From an uncultured Roseovarius sp. (GTDB lineage: Bacteria > Pseudomonadota > Alphaproteobacteria > Rhodobacterales > Rhodobacteraceae): 64,000 bases of DNA. This document shows, in pieces, positions 30,109-38,658 of the stretch. The translations under genes were made by a program, and so were the position numbers. Under the pieces are notes generated by a model. The model saw only the letters and a program-made list of their open reading frames with translations, did not search any database and had not been told where the DNA came from. Every line of letters begins with the position of its first letter. Position 1 is the first letter of the stretch. The stretch covers positions 186,001 through 250,000 of the forward strand of contig CANMBU010000002.1 in NCBI GenBank assembly GCA_947496175.1. The letters run 5' to 3'.

Positions 30109-31041
30109 ATGAAATTGATCTGTGGAAACAGTAACCGTCCGCTTGCCGAAGCGATTGCCGCGCATATGCGCGTCCCTCTGGCAGAGTGTAATGTGCGCCG
30201 GTTCGCCGACGAAGAAGTCTTTGTCGAGATACATGAAAACGTGCGCGGGGATGATGTCTATGTCATCCAATCGACGTCTTATCCGGCAAACGACAACTTG
30301 ATGGAGCTTCTGGTGTTGATTGACGCGCTGCGCCGATCCTCTGCCGGGCGCATCACCGCTGTGATCCCTTATTTTGGCTATGCGCGTCAGGATCGCAAAT
30401 CAGCACCGCGCACGCCGATCACGGCAAAGCTTGTTGCAAACATGATAACTCAAGCCGGTGCGGATCGGGTTTTGACGATGGATCTGCATGCAGGTCAGAT
30501 TCAGGGGTTTTTCGACATCCCGACGGACAATCTTTATGCGGTGCCTGAAATCGTCCGGGACATCGAAAAGCAGAAAGGTCGCGAAAATGCAATGGTCGTC
30601 TCTCCAGACGTAGGTGGCGTCGTGCGCGCCCGCGCCTTGGCGAAACGTCTCTCGACCGGCCTCTCTATCGTGGACAAGCGCCGCGACAAGCCGGGCTCCT
30701 CTGAGGTGATGAACATAATCGGGGACGTTTCGGGCAAGTCATGCATGTTGGTCGATGATATCATCGACTCTGGCGGCACCCTCTGTAATGCCGCGACTGC
30801 TTTGCTAGAAAACGGAGCGGCTGAGGTTTCTGCCTACATCACGCATGGAGTCCTATCCGGCAAGGCCGTCGACAGGATCAACGCATCTGATCTGTCTTCC
30901 CTGGTTATCACAGACACAATTTGTGCAACGGAAGCTGTCACCGCGTCTTCGAAAATCCGGGAGATTTCAATTGCTCCCATGTTTGCCAAGGCGATCACGC
31001 GTATCGCCAATGGAGAGTCTGTTAGCATCCTTTTCGAATAG
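30109..31041 (+). CDS. Ribose-phosphate pyrophosphokinase (PRPP synthetase) paralogue
   Basis: 310-residue enzyme making PRPP from ribose 5-phosphate and [64 protein letters not shown] and the PRPP loop [11 protein letters not shown] are all conserved. Ribosome site AGAGGGG before ATG. Housekeeping prs is usually elsewhere and slightly longer, so this is probably an operon-specific paralogue that feeds the neighbouring phosphoribosyltransferase. Confidence 0.88.
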   Translation: MKLICGNSNRPLAEAIAAHMRVPLAECNVRRFADEEVFVEIHENVRGDDVYVIQSTSYPANDNLMELLVLIDALRRSSAGRITAVIPYFGYARQDRKSAPRTPITAKLVANMITQAGADRVLTMDLHAGQIQGFFDIPTDNLYAVPEIVRDIEKQKGRENAMVVSPDVGGVVRARALAKRLSTGLSIVDKRRDKPGSSEVMNIIGDVSGKSCMLVDDIIDSGGTLCNAATALLENGAAEVSAYITHGVLSGKAVDRINASDLSSLVITDTICATEAVTASSKIREISIAPMFAKAITRIANGESVSILFE

Positions 31042-31114
31042 GTAGCGTCCAAGACAGGTCATATACCATCTTAATAGTTGCCTGAGTACCATTTGCGGCG
31101 CTAATGTTCTACCC

Positions 31115-31999
31115 ATGGCCGCCGTCAACCTTCCAACAGAGCTTCTCAGAGCATTCATCACAGTCATCGAGGTGGCAAGCTTCACGCGCGCCGCAGAAAT
31201 CCTAGGGCGGACGCAACCTGCGGTCAGCTTACAGGTAAAGCGCTTGGAAGAGACCGTCGGCTACGCGCTGATTGAACGAAAGGGCAAAGAGATTTCTTTG
31301 ACCGAGCGCGGAGAAGCCCTTGCGGTTCACGCCAGGCAGATATTGCGCCTGAACGATCTTGCTGTTGCGCAGTTCGAGCGACCGGACCCGTCAGCGAAAC
31401 TGCGGGTCGGCTTGCCTGTGGACTATGCGGTCAACACTCTTCAAGCCTGTCTGACAGACGTCGTCCGCCAATTTCCAGAAACGCAGATTGAAATTCGATG
31501 TGACTTGTCCAGGCATCTGCTGGCAGCAATGCGGAGTAACGAAATCGATATTGCTGTGGCATTGTTCGACGGTGACGACCAACAGTTCCTCTTTCGTAAC
31601 TGGAAAGAACAACCAACCTGGGTTGGTGCTAACGCGTTCGAAATCCCGGAAAATACTGACATCCCTCTTGTCGCTCATCCTTATGGTTGTGTTTACCGCG
31701 ACCGCATGGCCGCCGCATTGAAGTTGGCGGGAAAGAGTTGGCGTATAGCTTATTCCAGCCCTGGGATTGGTGGGGTCCAACGTGCGGTCCAAGATGGCCT
31801 TGGCCTCTCCTGCCTCACCGCTCCAACGGTCCAAAGCGGTATGCGCAAGTTCTCTGAACAAGACGGCCTACCGGTTCTCGCCCCTTTGCACATCGGGCTT
31901 TTCGCACGGCAGGCTCAGTTGGGTACAGGCGGATACGCTGCCGTGGACGCAATGGTCAACACCTTGGAACAGCGTTCTTCGAGCGATGTTGATGCATAA
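31115..31999 (+). CDS. LysR-family transcriptional regulator
   Basis: 294 residues: winged helix-turn-helix at residues 5-65 (LLRAFITVIEVASFTRAAEILGRTQ split by PAVSLQVKRLE), then the two-lobed effector domain (KLRVGLPVDYAVNTL onward). It sits between the PRPP synthetase and the ABC importer on the same strand with gaps on both sides, and probably controls one or both. Effector unknown. Confidence 0.88.
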   Translation: MAAVNLPTELLRAFITVIEVASFTRAAEILGRTQPAVSLQVKRLEETVGYALIERKGKEISLTERGEALAVHARQILRLNDLAVAQFERPDPSAKLRVGLPVDYAVNTLQACLTDVVRQFPETQIEIRCDLSRHLLAAMRSNEIDIAVALFDGDDQQFLFRNWKEQPTWVGANAFEIPENTDIPLVAHPYGCVYRDRMAAALKLAGKSWRIAYSSPGIGGVQRAVQDGLGLSCLTAPTVQSGMRKFSEQDGLPVLAPLHIGLFARQAQLGTGGYAAVDAMVNTLEQRSSSDVDA

Positions 32000-32146
32000 T
32001 CGCTCATTATATAAGCATATCAACGATAAATTTCCCAAAAGTTCTGTTTTGCCATAACATTCTACAAAAATTAGACTGAGCACTATGGTTCAGCGAATAA
32101 TCAAATGCTCTTTTGCTGGGAAAGAGTGACCAACTGGGAGACGCAA

Positions 32147-33286
32147 ATGCACAGACCAACCGTAACTTCATCACTATTGGGCTTGAACCGCCGCCAACTT
32201 CTCAAAGCCGGTGGTGCCGCCGTTTTGACAACACCGTTTGTCAGCCGTGCTTGGGCTGCGACGACTGAAATCAACATGCTCGCATGGTTTGGTCATGGGG
32301 AACCTGACGTGGTAGCCGAGTATGAAGAAGCCAACAATGTGAAGTTCGTGCCAAAGTACTATGCAGGTGGCGACAACATGCTGGCGCTGATCGCACAGTC
32401 CCCGCCCGGCACCTACGATCTGATCTTGTCTGACGCTGAGTTTGTGCAACAGCTGAACGCAGCTGGCTACATCGAAGAGATGAACCCTGCAGATTATCCC
32501 CTCGACGACATGCTGCACGAAGATTTCAAGCAGTTCCCGGGTCATTGGGCCGATGGCAAGATGTATTCCATGATGCTGCGCGGCGGTCATCTGGGCGTGT
32601 CCTACAACAAGAACTCGGTCACCGAGGAAGAGGCCCAAAGCTACGCCTGCTTCTGGAAGCCTGAGCTTGAAGGTAAGGTGGGCCACTTCGACTGGCATCT
32701 TCCGACCCTTGGCATGATGAGCCTTTACGATGGTAATGGCGCTGGCCTTTGGGACCTGAATGAAGATCAGTGGGCAAAAGTTCAAGAAACCACGATGAGC
32801 TTGCGCAAGCAGGTCGGTGGCTTCTTTGACTATGGCGGCACGTTCAACGGCCTCAAGAACGGCGAGATGCAGGCGATGTGCGGCATCGGTGACTGGATCA
32901 CCGGTGTTCTGGAGAAAGACGGCGCACCTGTCGCCTCGGTGATTCCGAAAGAGGGCGGCATTCAGTTCACTGAAAGCTATTCCATCGGCAAGGGCAGCGA
33001 GAAGGCCGAGGAAGCCAAGAAGTTCATCCAGTACATGATGTCGCCTGCCGGTCAGGTGAAGTCTGCACAGATGGCGGCCTATCCTGGCTTCTGTGTGACC
33101 AAGGCGGGTCGCGCTGCCCTGATCGAGGCAGACATGGCGGAAGCCAAACGCTCACACCAGATTGACGGTGATCCGCAAGATCCGATCACCCTGATCAAGG
33201 AAGGGCGGATACATTATCGCAACATTCCGCAGCAGCAGTCGCTGGAGGACTGGAACGACTTCTGGTCCGAGTACAAGAGCGCCTGA
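32147..33286 (+). CDS. Polyamine-type ABC importer binding protein with Tat signal
   Basis: 379-residue periplasmic receptor of the PotD/PotF class. The N-terminus has a twin-arginine signal (NRRQLLKAGGAAVLTTPF) ending at RAWA, then EINMLAWFGHGEPDVVAEYEE and the YDLILSDAEFVQQL segment typical of the family. GGGAGA six bases before ATG fixes the start 14 codons inside the open frame. Cationic amines such as putrescine, or in this setting creatine/creatinine or a nucleobase, are candidates. Confidence 0.85.
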   Translation: MHRPTVTSSLLGLNRRQLLKAGGAAVLTTPFVSRAWAATTEINMLAWFGHGEPDVVAEYEEANNVKFVPKYYAGGDNMLALIAQSPPGTYDLILSDAEFVQQLNAAGYIEEMNPADYPLDDMLHEDFKQFPGHWADGKMYSMMLRGGHLGVSYNKNSVTEEEAQSYACFWKPELEGKVGHFDWHLPTLGMMSLYDGNGAGLWDLNEDQWAKVQETTMSLRKQVGGFFDYGGTFNGLKNGEMQAMCGIGDWITGVLEKDGAPVASVIPKEGGIQFTESYSIGKGSEKAEEAKKFIQYMMSPAGQVKSAQMAAYPGFCVTKAGRAALIEADMAEAKRSHQIDGDPQDPITLIKEGRIHYRNIPQQQSLEDWNDFWSEYKSA

Positions 33287-33311
33287 TCTGACAGCCTAAA
33301 GACACCAAAGC

Positions 33312-33336
33312 GGGCGGCCCTGTGGCCGCCCCTTTT
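33312..33336 (+). terminator. Intra-operon attenuator hairpin
   Basis: GGGCGGCC (33312-33319) pairs perfectly with GGCCGCCC (33324-33331) around CTGT and is followed by CTTTTCCC. It lies between the binding-protein gene and the first permease, where such hairpins usually stabilise or partly terminate the message so that more receptor than membrane subunit is made. Confidence 0.75.
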
Positions 33337-33356
33337 CCCAGACACGCGAAAGTCTC

Positions 33357-34220
33357 ATGTCCTCCAATCCTGAACAACGCCCGAATTTCTATGCGCTGAC
33401 CTGGCGGCTGCCGATCATTTTCTGGCAACTGATCTTCTTTGTCGGACCGGTCCTTTTCATGGTCGCGATGTCGTTCTTCCTGGTGAAGAACTTCCGCATG
33501 ACAGAAGCGTTCGAGTTCGTGAACTGGTCACGGATGCTGACGCGAGGTTTCTTCTGGGACAGCTATTGGTACACGATTTTCATCGCCACCGTTTCGACCG
33601 TCTGCGCGATGTGCATCGCCTTTCCCGCCGCCTTTGCGCTGGCCTTTCGCGCTTCGGAAAGCACACGACGCTGGGCGATATTCCTTCTGATTATCCCCTT
33701 TTTCACCAGCTATCTGGTGAGGACCTTTTCATGGTTTGTAATCCTGTCCGAGAGCGGCGTGGTCAATGCCATGCTGAGCTATATCGGCCTTGGCCCCTAC
33801 ACCATGCTGAACACCAATTTCGGCACGCTTGTGGGTTACATGACCCTGACCCTGCCTCTGGTGGTGATCTTGCAAACGGTCACGATGGCAAACATCGACA
33901 AAAACCTGATTGAGGCCGCCCGCAACCTTGGCTGCTCGCCGCTGCGCACGATCTGGCAGGTGATCATTCCGCTGTCCAAGACCGGGCTGATCATCGCCGC
34001 AATCTTCTGCTTTATTCTGTCATTTGGTGACTTTGTCGCGCCCTTCTATCTGGGCGGATCGCAGGAGCCGACCCTGCCGATCTTGATCCTTGATACCACC
34101 AAGTCCGGCCAGCAATGGCCTCGCGCGGCCGTTGTTGCGATCATGATGATGGTCACGCTCTTCGCCATCGCCTTCACCGGCATTGCTTTGGCCTATCGCA
34201 AGGGTAAGGGCGCGAAATGA
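33357..34220 (+). CDS. Polyamine-type ABC importer permease 1 (PotB/PotH-like)
   Basis: 287 residues, six predicted membrane helices, beginning near RLPIIFWQLIFFVGPVLFMV. The cytoplasmic EAA loop reads NLIEAARNLGCSPLRTIWQVIIP (split: EAARNLGCSPLRTIW), as in PotB/PotH. It pairs with the next permease, whose ATG overlaps its stop by four bases. Confidence 0.88.
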   Translation: MSSNPEQRPNFYALTWRLPIIFWQLIFFVGPVLFMVAMSFFLVKNFRMTEAFEFVNWSRMLTRGFFWDSYWYTIFIATVSTVCAMCIAFPAAFALAFRASESTRRWAIFLLIIPFFTSYLVRTFSWFVILSESGVVNAMLSYIGLGPYTMLNTNFGTLVGYMTLTLPLVVILQTVTMANIDKNLIEAARNLGCSPLRTIWQVIIPLSKTGLIIAAIFCFILSFGDFVAPFYLGGSQEPTLPILILDTTKSGQQWPRAAVVAIMMMVTLFAIAFTGIALAYRKGKGAK

Positions 34221-35017
34221 AACAGAGCCGATCCCTCAACTTTATCCTTGGCATCTATGTCGTCCTGATCTTCGCCTTCGTCTTTGCGCCGATCATCTTC
34301 AGCATGATCTTTTCATTCAACTCTCAACGGTTCCCGACTATACCGTTGGGCGAGTTTTCGACCGAATGGTATGAAAAGGTTCTGGCCGATCCCGACATCT
34401 GGAAAGCGGCCCGTAACAGCCTGATCGTGTCCTGTTCAACGGCGTTGATCGCCACGTTCCTTGGCTTTTGCACTGCCTATTCCGATTTCCGCTACAACTT
34501 CCGCTTCAAGGGCCCCTACCTTGCGTTGATCCTGTTACCGCCCACGATCCCGCTGATCATCATGGCACTTGCAATGCTGGCATGGCTCTCAAAGATCGGG
34601 ATGTCTGGACAGCTCTACTCGATCATCATTGCCCACAGCGTCCTGACTGCACCTTTTGCGATGGCCGTCATCCGCTTGCGTCTCAATCAGATGGACCCGG
34701 ATCTGGAGTCCGCTGCATGGAACCTTGGTGCGTCGGAATGGCAAACCATGCGGAATGTCATCATACCGTTCTGTAAGCCTGCGATCTTCTCCAGCCTGTT
34801 CCTGACGGCCGCGGTATCGTTCGATGAGTTTGCAGTTTCGTGGTTCGTCTCTGGCTTGAACAGCACTCTGCCAGTGGTCGTTCTCGAAATCGTACAGGGC
34901 AATATTGACCCTCAGGTCAACGCCATCGGAACCTTCGTATTTCTCACTTCAATGACGCTGGTTGTGCTGGCACAGCTCTTCTTCGCCAGCCGCCAAATCA
35001 AGGGCATGAACTCATGA
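34217..35017 (+). CDS. Polyamine-type ABC importer permease 2 (PotC/PotI-like)
   Basis: 266 residues, six helices. PotC-like opening (YVVLIFAFVFAPIIFSMIFSF is the first helix, residues 13-33) and an EAA loop DLESAAWNLGASEWQTMRNV followed by IIPF. It completes the membrane channel; both ends overlap neighbouring genes by four bases, so stoichiometric translation is expected. Confidence 0.88.
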   Translation: MKQSRSLNFILGIYVVLIFAFVFAPIIFSMIFSFNSQRFPTIPLGEFSTEWYEKVLADPDIWKAARNSLIVSCSTALIATFLGFCTAYSDFRYNFRFKGPYLALILLPPTIPLIIMALAMLAWLSKIGMSGQLYSIIIAHSVLTAPFAMAVIRLRLNQMDPDLESAAWNLGASEWQTMRNVIIPFCKPAIFSSLFLTAAVSFDEFAVSWFVSGLNSTLPVVVLEIVQGNIDPQVNAIGTFVFLTSMTLVVLAQLFFASRQIKGMNS

Positions 35018-36099
35018 CCAAACCGCTGGTTGTCTTTGACAAAGTACAAAAACACTTCGGTGACTTCGTCGCTGTAAAGGAACTGGACTTCGAGATCCGC
35101 GAGGGCGAATTCCTGGCGATCATGGGGCCATCGGGTTGTGGGAAGACCACGACCTTGCGCATGCTGGCGGGCCTTGAGGCGCCCAGTGTCGGTGAAATCC
35201 GCCTGAACGGTCGCGTCATGAATGACGTACCACCCCATGAACGGGACACACCACTGGTCTGGCAATCACTGGCGCTGTTTCCCTTCCTAACAGCCCGCGA
35301 AAACGTCGAGTTCGGCCTCAAGATGCGCGGTGTGGACAAGGCAGAACGCAAGGAGCGCGCGATCAAGTGGCTCGACAAAATGGGGATACTCGAATTTGAG
35401 AACCGACATGTTTCGACCTTGTCAGGTGGTCAGAAGCAACGCGTCGCACTGGCCCGTTCACTGGTGATGGAGCCACAAATCCTGCTTTTGGATGAACCAT
35501 TGTCAGCATTGGATGCTCATTTGGTCATCCGCATGCAGGCCGTGCTCACTGACCTTCAGCGCGAGTTGGGGATTACTTTTGTATATGTGACCCACTCACA
35601 GTCCGAAGCCTTTGCAATGGCCGACCGCGTCATCATCATGGGCAAGGGTGAGATTGGTCAGATCGGCACCCCCAAGGAAATCTACCGCGCCCCTGCGAAC
35701 CAGTTCGTTGCCGAATTCGTCGGCCGCAACAATATTCTGGCAGGCGTTGTCAAATCCGTTGACGACGATACGGCACGTATCACGACACCTTCTGGTGAAT
35801 TCAAAGTTCCGACAAACGAAGTGCAACTGATCGAAGGCCATAACGCCAGTTTTGTGATCTCTGCGGATCTGGTACACATCGCAACCGAAGAACCCTCGGG
35901 AGGAAACAAGGCCTATTGCAAGCTCATCTCCGAGGAATTCGTGGGCTCCATGGTCACTCTGTTTCTGGAAGACGCTCAGGGCCATGAATTCAAGGTCCAG
36001 ATGCAGGAACGCGAACTGTCCAAGTTCGATTTGCACTCTGGTGATGAAATCTGGCTATCGTGGGACACGCAAAGCGCCCACGTCCTAAGCGAAAGCTGA
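35014..36099 (+). CDS. Polyamine-type ABC importer ATPase (PotA/PotG-like)
   Basis: 361 residues. Walker A GPSGCGKTTTLRM (about residue 38), Q-loop WQSLALFPFLTA, signature LSGGQKQRVALAR, Walker B ILLLDEPLSALD and the H-loop VTHSQSEAFA. The C-terminal third is the OB-fold TOBE domain of importers (ISADLVHIATEE..., VTLFLEDAQGHEF). It drives uptake by the preceding four components. Confidence 0.92.
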   Translation: MTKPLVVFDKVQKHFGDFVAVKELDFEIREGEFLAIMGPSGCGKTTTLRMLAGLEAPSVGEIRLNGRVMNDVPPHERDTPLVWQSLALFPFLTARENVEFGLKMRGVDKAERKERAIKWLDKMGILEFENRHVSTLSGGQKQRVALARSLVMEPQILLLDEPLSALDAHLVIRMQAVLTDLQRELGITFVYVTHSQSEAFAMADRVIIMGKGEIGQIGTPKEIYRAPANQFVAEFVGRNNILAGVVKSVDDDTARITTPSGEFKVPTNEVQLIEGHNASFVISADLVHIATEEPSGGNKAYCKLISEEFVGSMVTLFLEDAQGHEFKVQMQERELSKFDLHSGDEIWLSWDTQSAHVLSES

Positions 36100-36103
36100 C
36101 AAC

Positions 36104-36997
36104 GTGATCCGCAATCCCATCCCTTGGCCCAGTGGCGCCAAATGTGCAGTGGCAATCACTTTTGACATGGATGCGGACAGCCTGATCCATATCGCAAAGC
36201 CCGAGGACAGCCATGACCGGCTCTATCCCATCTCCATGGGCCGCTATGGGCCTTTGGTCGCCTTGCCCCGCATCCTCGACACCTATCGACGATTGGGCCT
36301 GAAGCAATCGTTCTTCATCCCAGGCTGGTGCCTGGAGACATACCCGGATGTGGCCGAAGCAATCCTGAAAGACGGGCACGAAATCGGCCATCACGGGTAC
36401 TTGCACGAGGATCCGATCAAGACACGCGGAGAGCAGCGCGAGTGGTTCGAACGCACGCTCGACGCACATCAGCGCATCTGCGGTCAAAAGCCCCGTGGCT
36501 ACCGCGCGCCGGTCTACAACATCACGCAGGAAGTCGTCGACCTGATGATCGAGCACGGCATGCGCTATGACAGCTCCATGATGGCCGATGATATCCCCTA
36601 TCGTTTAGATACCGCCAAAGGGTCGCTTTACGAAATGCCCGTGCACTGGGGCACGGATGATTGGCCCCCCTTCGCGCATTATGATGAGATCGGGTACATG
36701 ATGCCCGTGCGCGGGCCGTCTCAGGGGCTGGCCGGGTTCTGGGAGGAATTCGAGGCGCAATATGACGCCGGTGGTTTCTTTATGCTGATCATCCACCCGT
36801 TCCTCACCGGCAGATTGGCGCGGTGGAAGCAGGTCGAAGCCTGGATTGCCAAAACGCAGGAAACCAAAGACGTTTGGTTTGCCACCCTTGACGAGATCGC
36901 CGATCACATGGACCAGTTGCAGAAGGACGGCATCTGGACCCCAAGTGTTGAGCGGCTGCCCTATTATGGCGGGCCAATTCTGGGGGAAAAGACATGA
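36104..36997 (+). CDS. CE4-type hydrolase related to PuuE/HpPgdA
   Basis: 297 residues of the polysaccharide-deacetylase fold, of the branch that includes PuuE allantoinase and Helicobacter PgdA. The metal site is FDMDADS (about residue 21) plus HEIGHHGYLHEDP (about 93), then RGYRAPVYN and the late MLIIHPFLTGR. No signal peptide, so it is cytoplasmic and more likely acts on a small cyclic amide (hydantoin-like) than on polysaccharide. GTG start. It overlaps the deaminase gene by four bases, so the two enzymes probably act in one pathway. Confidence 0.78.
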   Translation: MIRNPIPWPSGAKCAVAITFDMDADSLIHIAKPEDSHDRLYPISMGRYGPLVALPRILDTYRRLGLKQSFFIPGWCLETYPDVAEAILKDGHEIGHHGYLHEDPIKTRGEQREWFERTLDAHQRICGQKPRGYRAPVYNITQEVVDLMIEHGMRYDSSMMADDIPYRLDTAKGSLYEMPVHWGTDDWPPFAHYDEIGYMMPVRGPSQGLAGFWEEFEAQYDAGGFFMLIIHPFLTGRLARWKQVEAWIAKTQETKDVWFATLDEIADHMDQLQKDGIWTPSVERLPYYGGPILGEKT

Positions 36998-37437
36998 ACG
37001 CTGATGATACCCGATTGTTGCGCATTGCTTACGACGAGGCCAAATCCGGGTTTGACGAAGGCGGGTGCCCGATAGGTTCAGTGCTGGCGCGCGGTGGAGA
37101 GGTTGTGGCCCAAGGGCGCAATCAGCGGGTGCAAAAAGGCGACCCGATTGCCCACGGCGAGATGGATGCGTTGCGCAAGGCCGGCCGCCAAAAGACTTAT
37201 CGCGATACGACGCTCTATACTTCGCTCAGCCCCTGCATGATGTGCACAGGGACGATCATTCAGTTCGGTATCCCGCGCGTGGTCATTGGCGAAAACAAAA
37301 ACTTCGGCGGTAACGAAGAGTTCTTGCGCTCGAAGGGCGTTGAGGTGATTGTCGCAGATGACCCAGATTGCATCGCTCTGATGCGTAGGTTTATCGATGA
37401 AAAGCCCGAACTATGGGCGGAAGACATCGCTGAGTAA
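36994..37437 (+). CDS. Fcy1-type cytosine (or creatinine) deaminase
   Basis: 147-residue zinc deaminase. HGEMDAL supplies the catalytic His-Glu and SPCMMC the zinc cysteines. The whole chain resembles yeast cytosine deaminase Fcy1: DTTLYTSLSPCMMCTG, the FGIPRVVIGENKNF strand, VIVADDPDC and the C-terminal FIDEKPELWAEDIAE. Expected reaction: cytosine to uracil plus ammonia; some cytosine deaminases also hydrolyse creatinine. It closes the importer operon. Confidence 0.82.
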   Translation: MNADDTRLLRIAYDEAKSGFDEGGCPIGSVLARGGEVVAQGRNQRVQKGDPIAHGEMDALRKAGRQKTYRDTTLYTSLSPCMMCTGTIIQFGIPRVVIGENKNFGGNEEFLRSKGVEVIVADDPDCIALMRRFIDEKPELWAEDIAE

Positions 37438-37553
37438 TTGCGTCCTGCACGTAACCTCCTGGGACAAAAAGTCTTGAAGGTCCGTGTGCAGAGCCAGCCT
37501 TTGGACTGACCGGTTCCCGATACTGTTGGAGAAAACGAGCTAAGAGGGCAGGT

Positions 37554-38600
37554 GTGATCAAAAACGAGAGCATGAAGGTAGATCGAGCGGATCTCGTGCC
37601 AGCTGGCGCGTTCAGCTATCCGGTTAAAGACCCTAAGGAAACCCGGTGGTTCGGATTCCTGCTGTTGCCACAATTCACTTTGCTTGCTTTCAGCGCCGCT
37701 CTGGATCCTCTGCGCATCGCGAACCAGCTTTCCCAAAAACCACTCTATGGATGGCTTGCTATCTCAGATGACGGCGCTGCGGTTTCATCATCCTCCGGCA
37801 TAGATATTGATGTGCATGGCAGCCTGAGCGACCTAAACCCCGATACTTACCTTTTTGTTTGTTCCGGCAACAACGGTATTCAGGCGGCTTCGGACGATGT
37901 CTTGGGAGGCATACGCCGCCACGCCCGCTTTGGCGGCAAGTTCGGCGGCATCTGCACCGGTGCTGCGACCCTCGCACGCGTGGGTTTTCTAACGGAAAAG
38001 ACTTTTACACTTCATTGGGAAAACCAGCCCGGATTTGTTGAGGAATTCCCCGAGCTGGAACCCACACCACAGAGGTTCGAAAGAGACGGAAGCCTGCTGA
38101 CATGCGGCGGTGGAGTTGCTGCAACGGAAATGATGATTTCAATCATCGCTGAAGACTATGGCGAGGACTTTGCAATCGCAGTCTCGGATATGTGTTTGAA
38201 CGGTCCCGATGTCGCGACCCGCAGCGAACAGCGCTCCTCAATCGCCAAAGCCATCAGCTCGCGCAATCCACGTATCCTGGCTGTTCTTCGGGCCATGTAT
38301 GACAATATCGAAGAACCACTGACGCTTGATGAACTTGCCACAAGGGCGGGTATTTCGCGCCGCCAGATTGAACGTCAGTTTAGGCAGTTGCTGAACGAGG
38401 CCCCGGCGCAAACCTATCGCAATATCAGACTGGAGCGTGCGCGCACATTGCTGACAGAAACCAACCTGAGTGTCATGGAAGTCGCCATGGCATCTGGGTT
38501 CAATTCGAACAACCTATTCTCACGGCACTACAAAGAAAGATATGGCGAGACACCCTTTGGGCACCGAGGGCGGCTCAAGTCTTTGAATACCAAGGAATAG
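37554..38600 (+). CDS. GlxA/AraC-family regulator, GbdR-like
   Basis: 348 residues: a DJ-1/PfpI-like N-terminal amidotransferase-fold sensor (FGFLLLPQFTLLAFSAALDPLR, CSGNNGIQAA, GGICTGAATLARVGFL) and a C-terminal AraC-type double helix-turn-helix (about residues 255-340, ISRRQIERQFRQLL and MEVAMASGFNSNNLFSRHY). Regulators of this shape (GbdR, CdhR, SouR) control betaine, carnitine, sarcosine and related catabolism in other bacteria. GTG start with GAGGGCAG upstream. It converges with creatinase and is a likely regulator for it and the importer. Confidence 0.88.
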   Translation: MIKNESMKVDRADLVPAGAFSYPVKDPKETRWFGFLLLPQFTLLAFSAALDPLRIANQLSQKPLYGWLAISDDGAAVSSSSGIDIDVHGSLSDLNPDTYLFVCSGNNGIQAASDDVLGGIRRHARFGGKFGGICTGAATLARVGFLTEKTFTLHWENQPGFVEEFPELEPTPQRFERDGSLLTCGGGVAATEMMISIIAEDYGEDFAIAVSDMCLNGPDVATRSEQRSSIAKAISSRNPRILAVLRAMYDNIEEPLTLDELATRAGISRRQIERQFRQLLNEAPAQTYRNIRLERARTLLTETNLSVMEVAMASGFNSNNLFSRHYKERYGETPFGHRGRLKSLNTKE

Positions 38601-38616
38601 TGTACCTCCAGAACTG

Positions 38617-38642
38617 GTATGAGCAGCTATAGCTGCTCATAC
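38617..38642. terminator. Symmetric hairpin between regulator and creatinase
   Basis: GTATGAGCAGC (38617-38627) pairs perfectly with GCTGCTCATAC (38632-38642) around TATA, between two converging genes. No T run, so termination would be bidirectional but possibly inefficient; it may instead protect 3' ends. Confidence 0.7.
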
Positions 38643-38658
38643 TGTGGAATAGGGCGGG

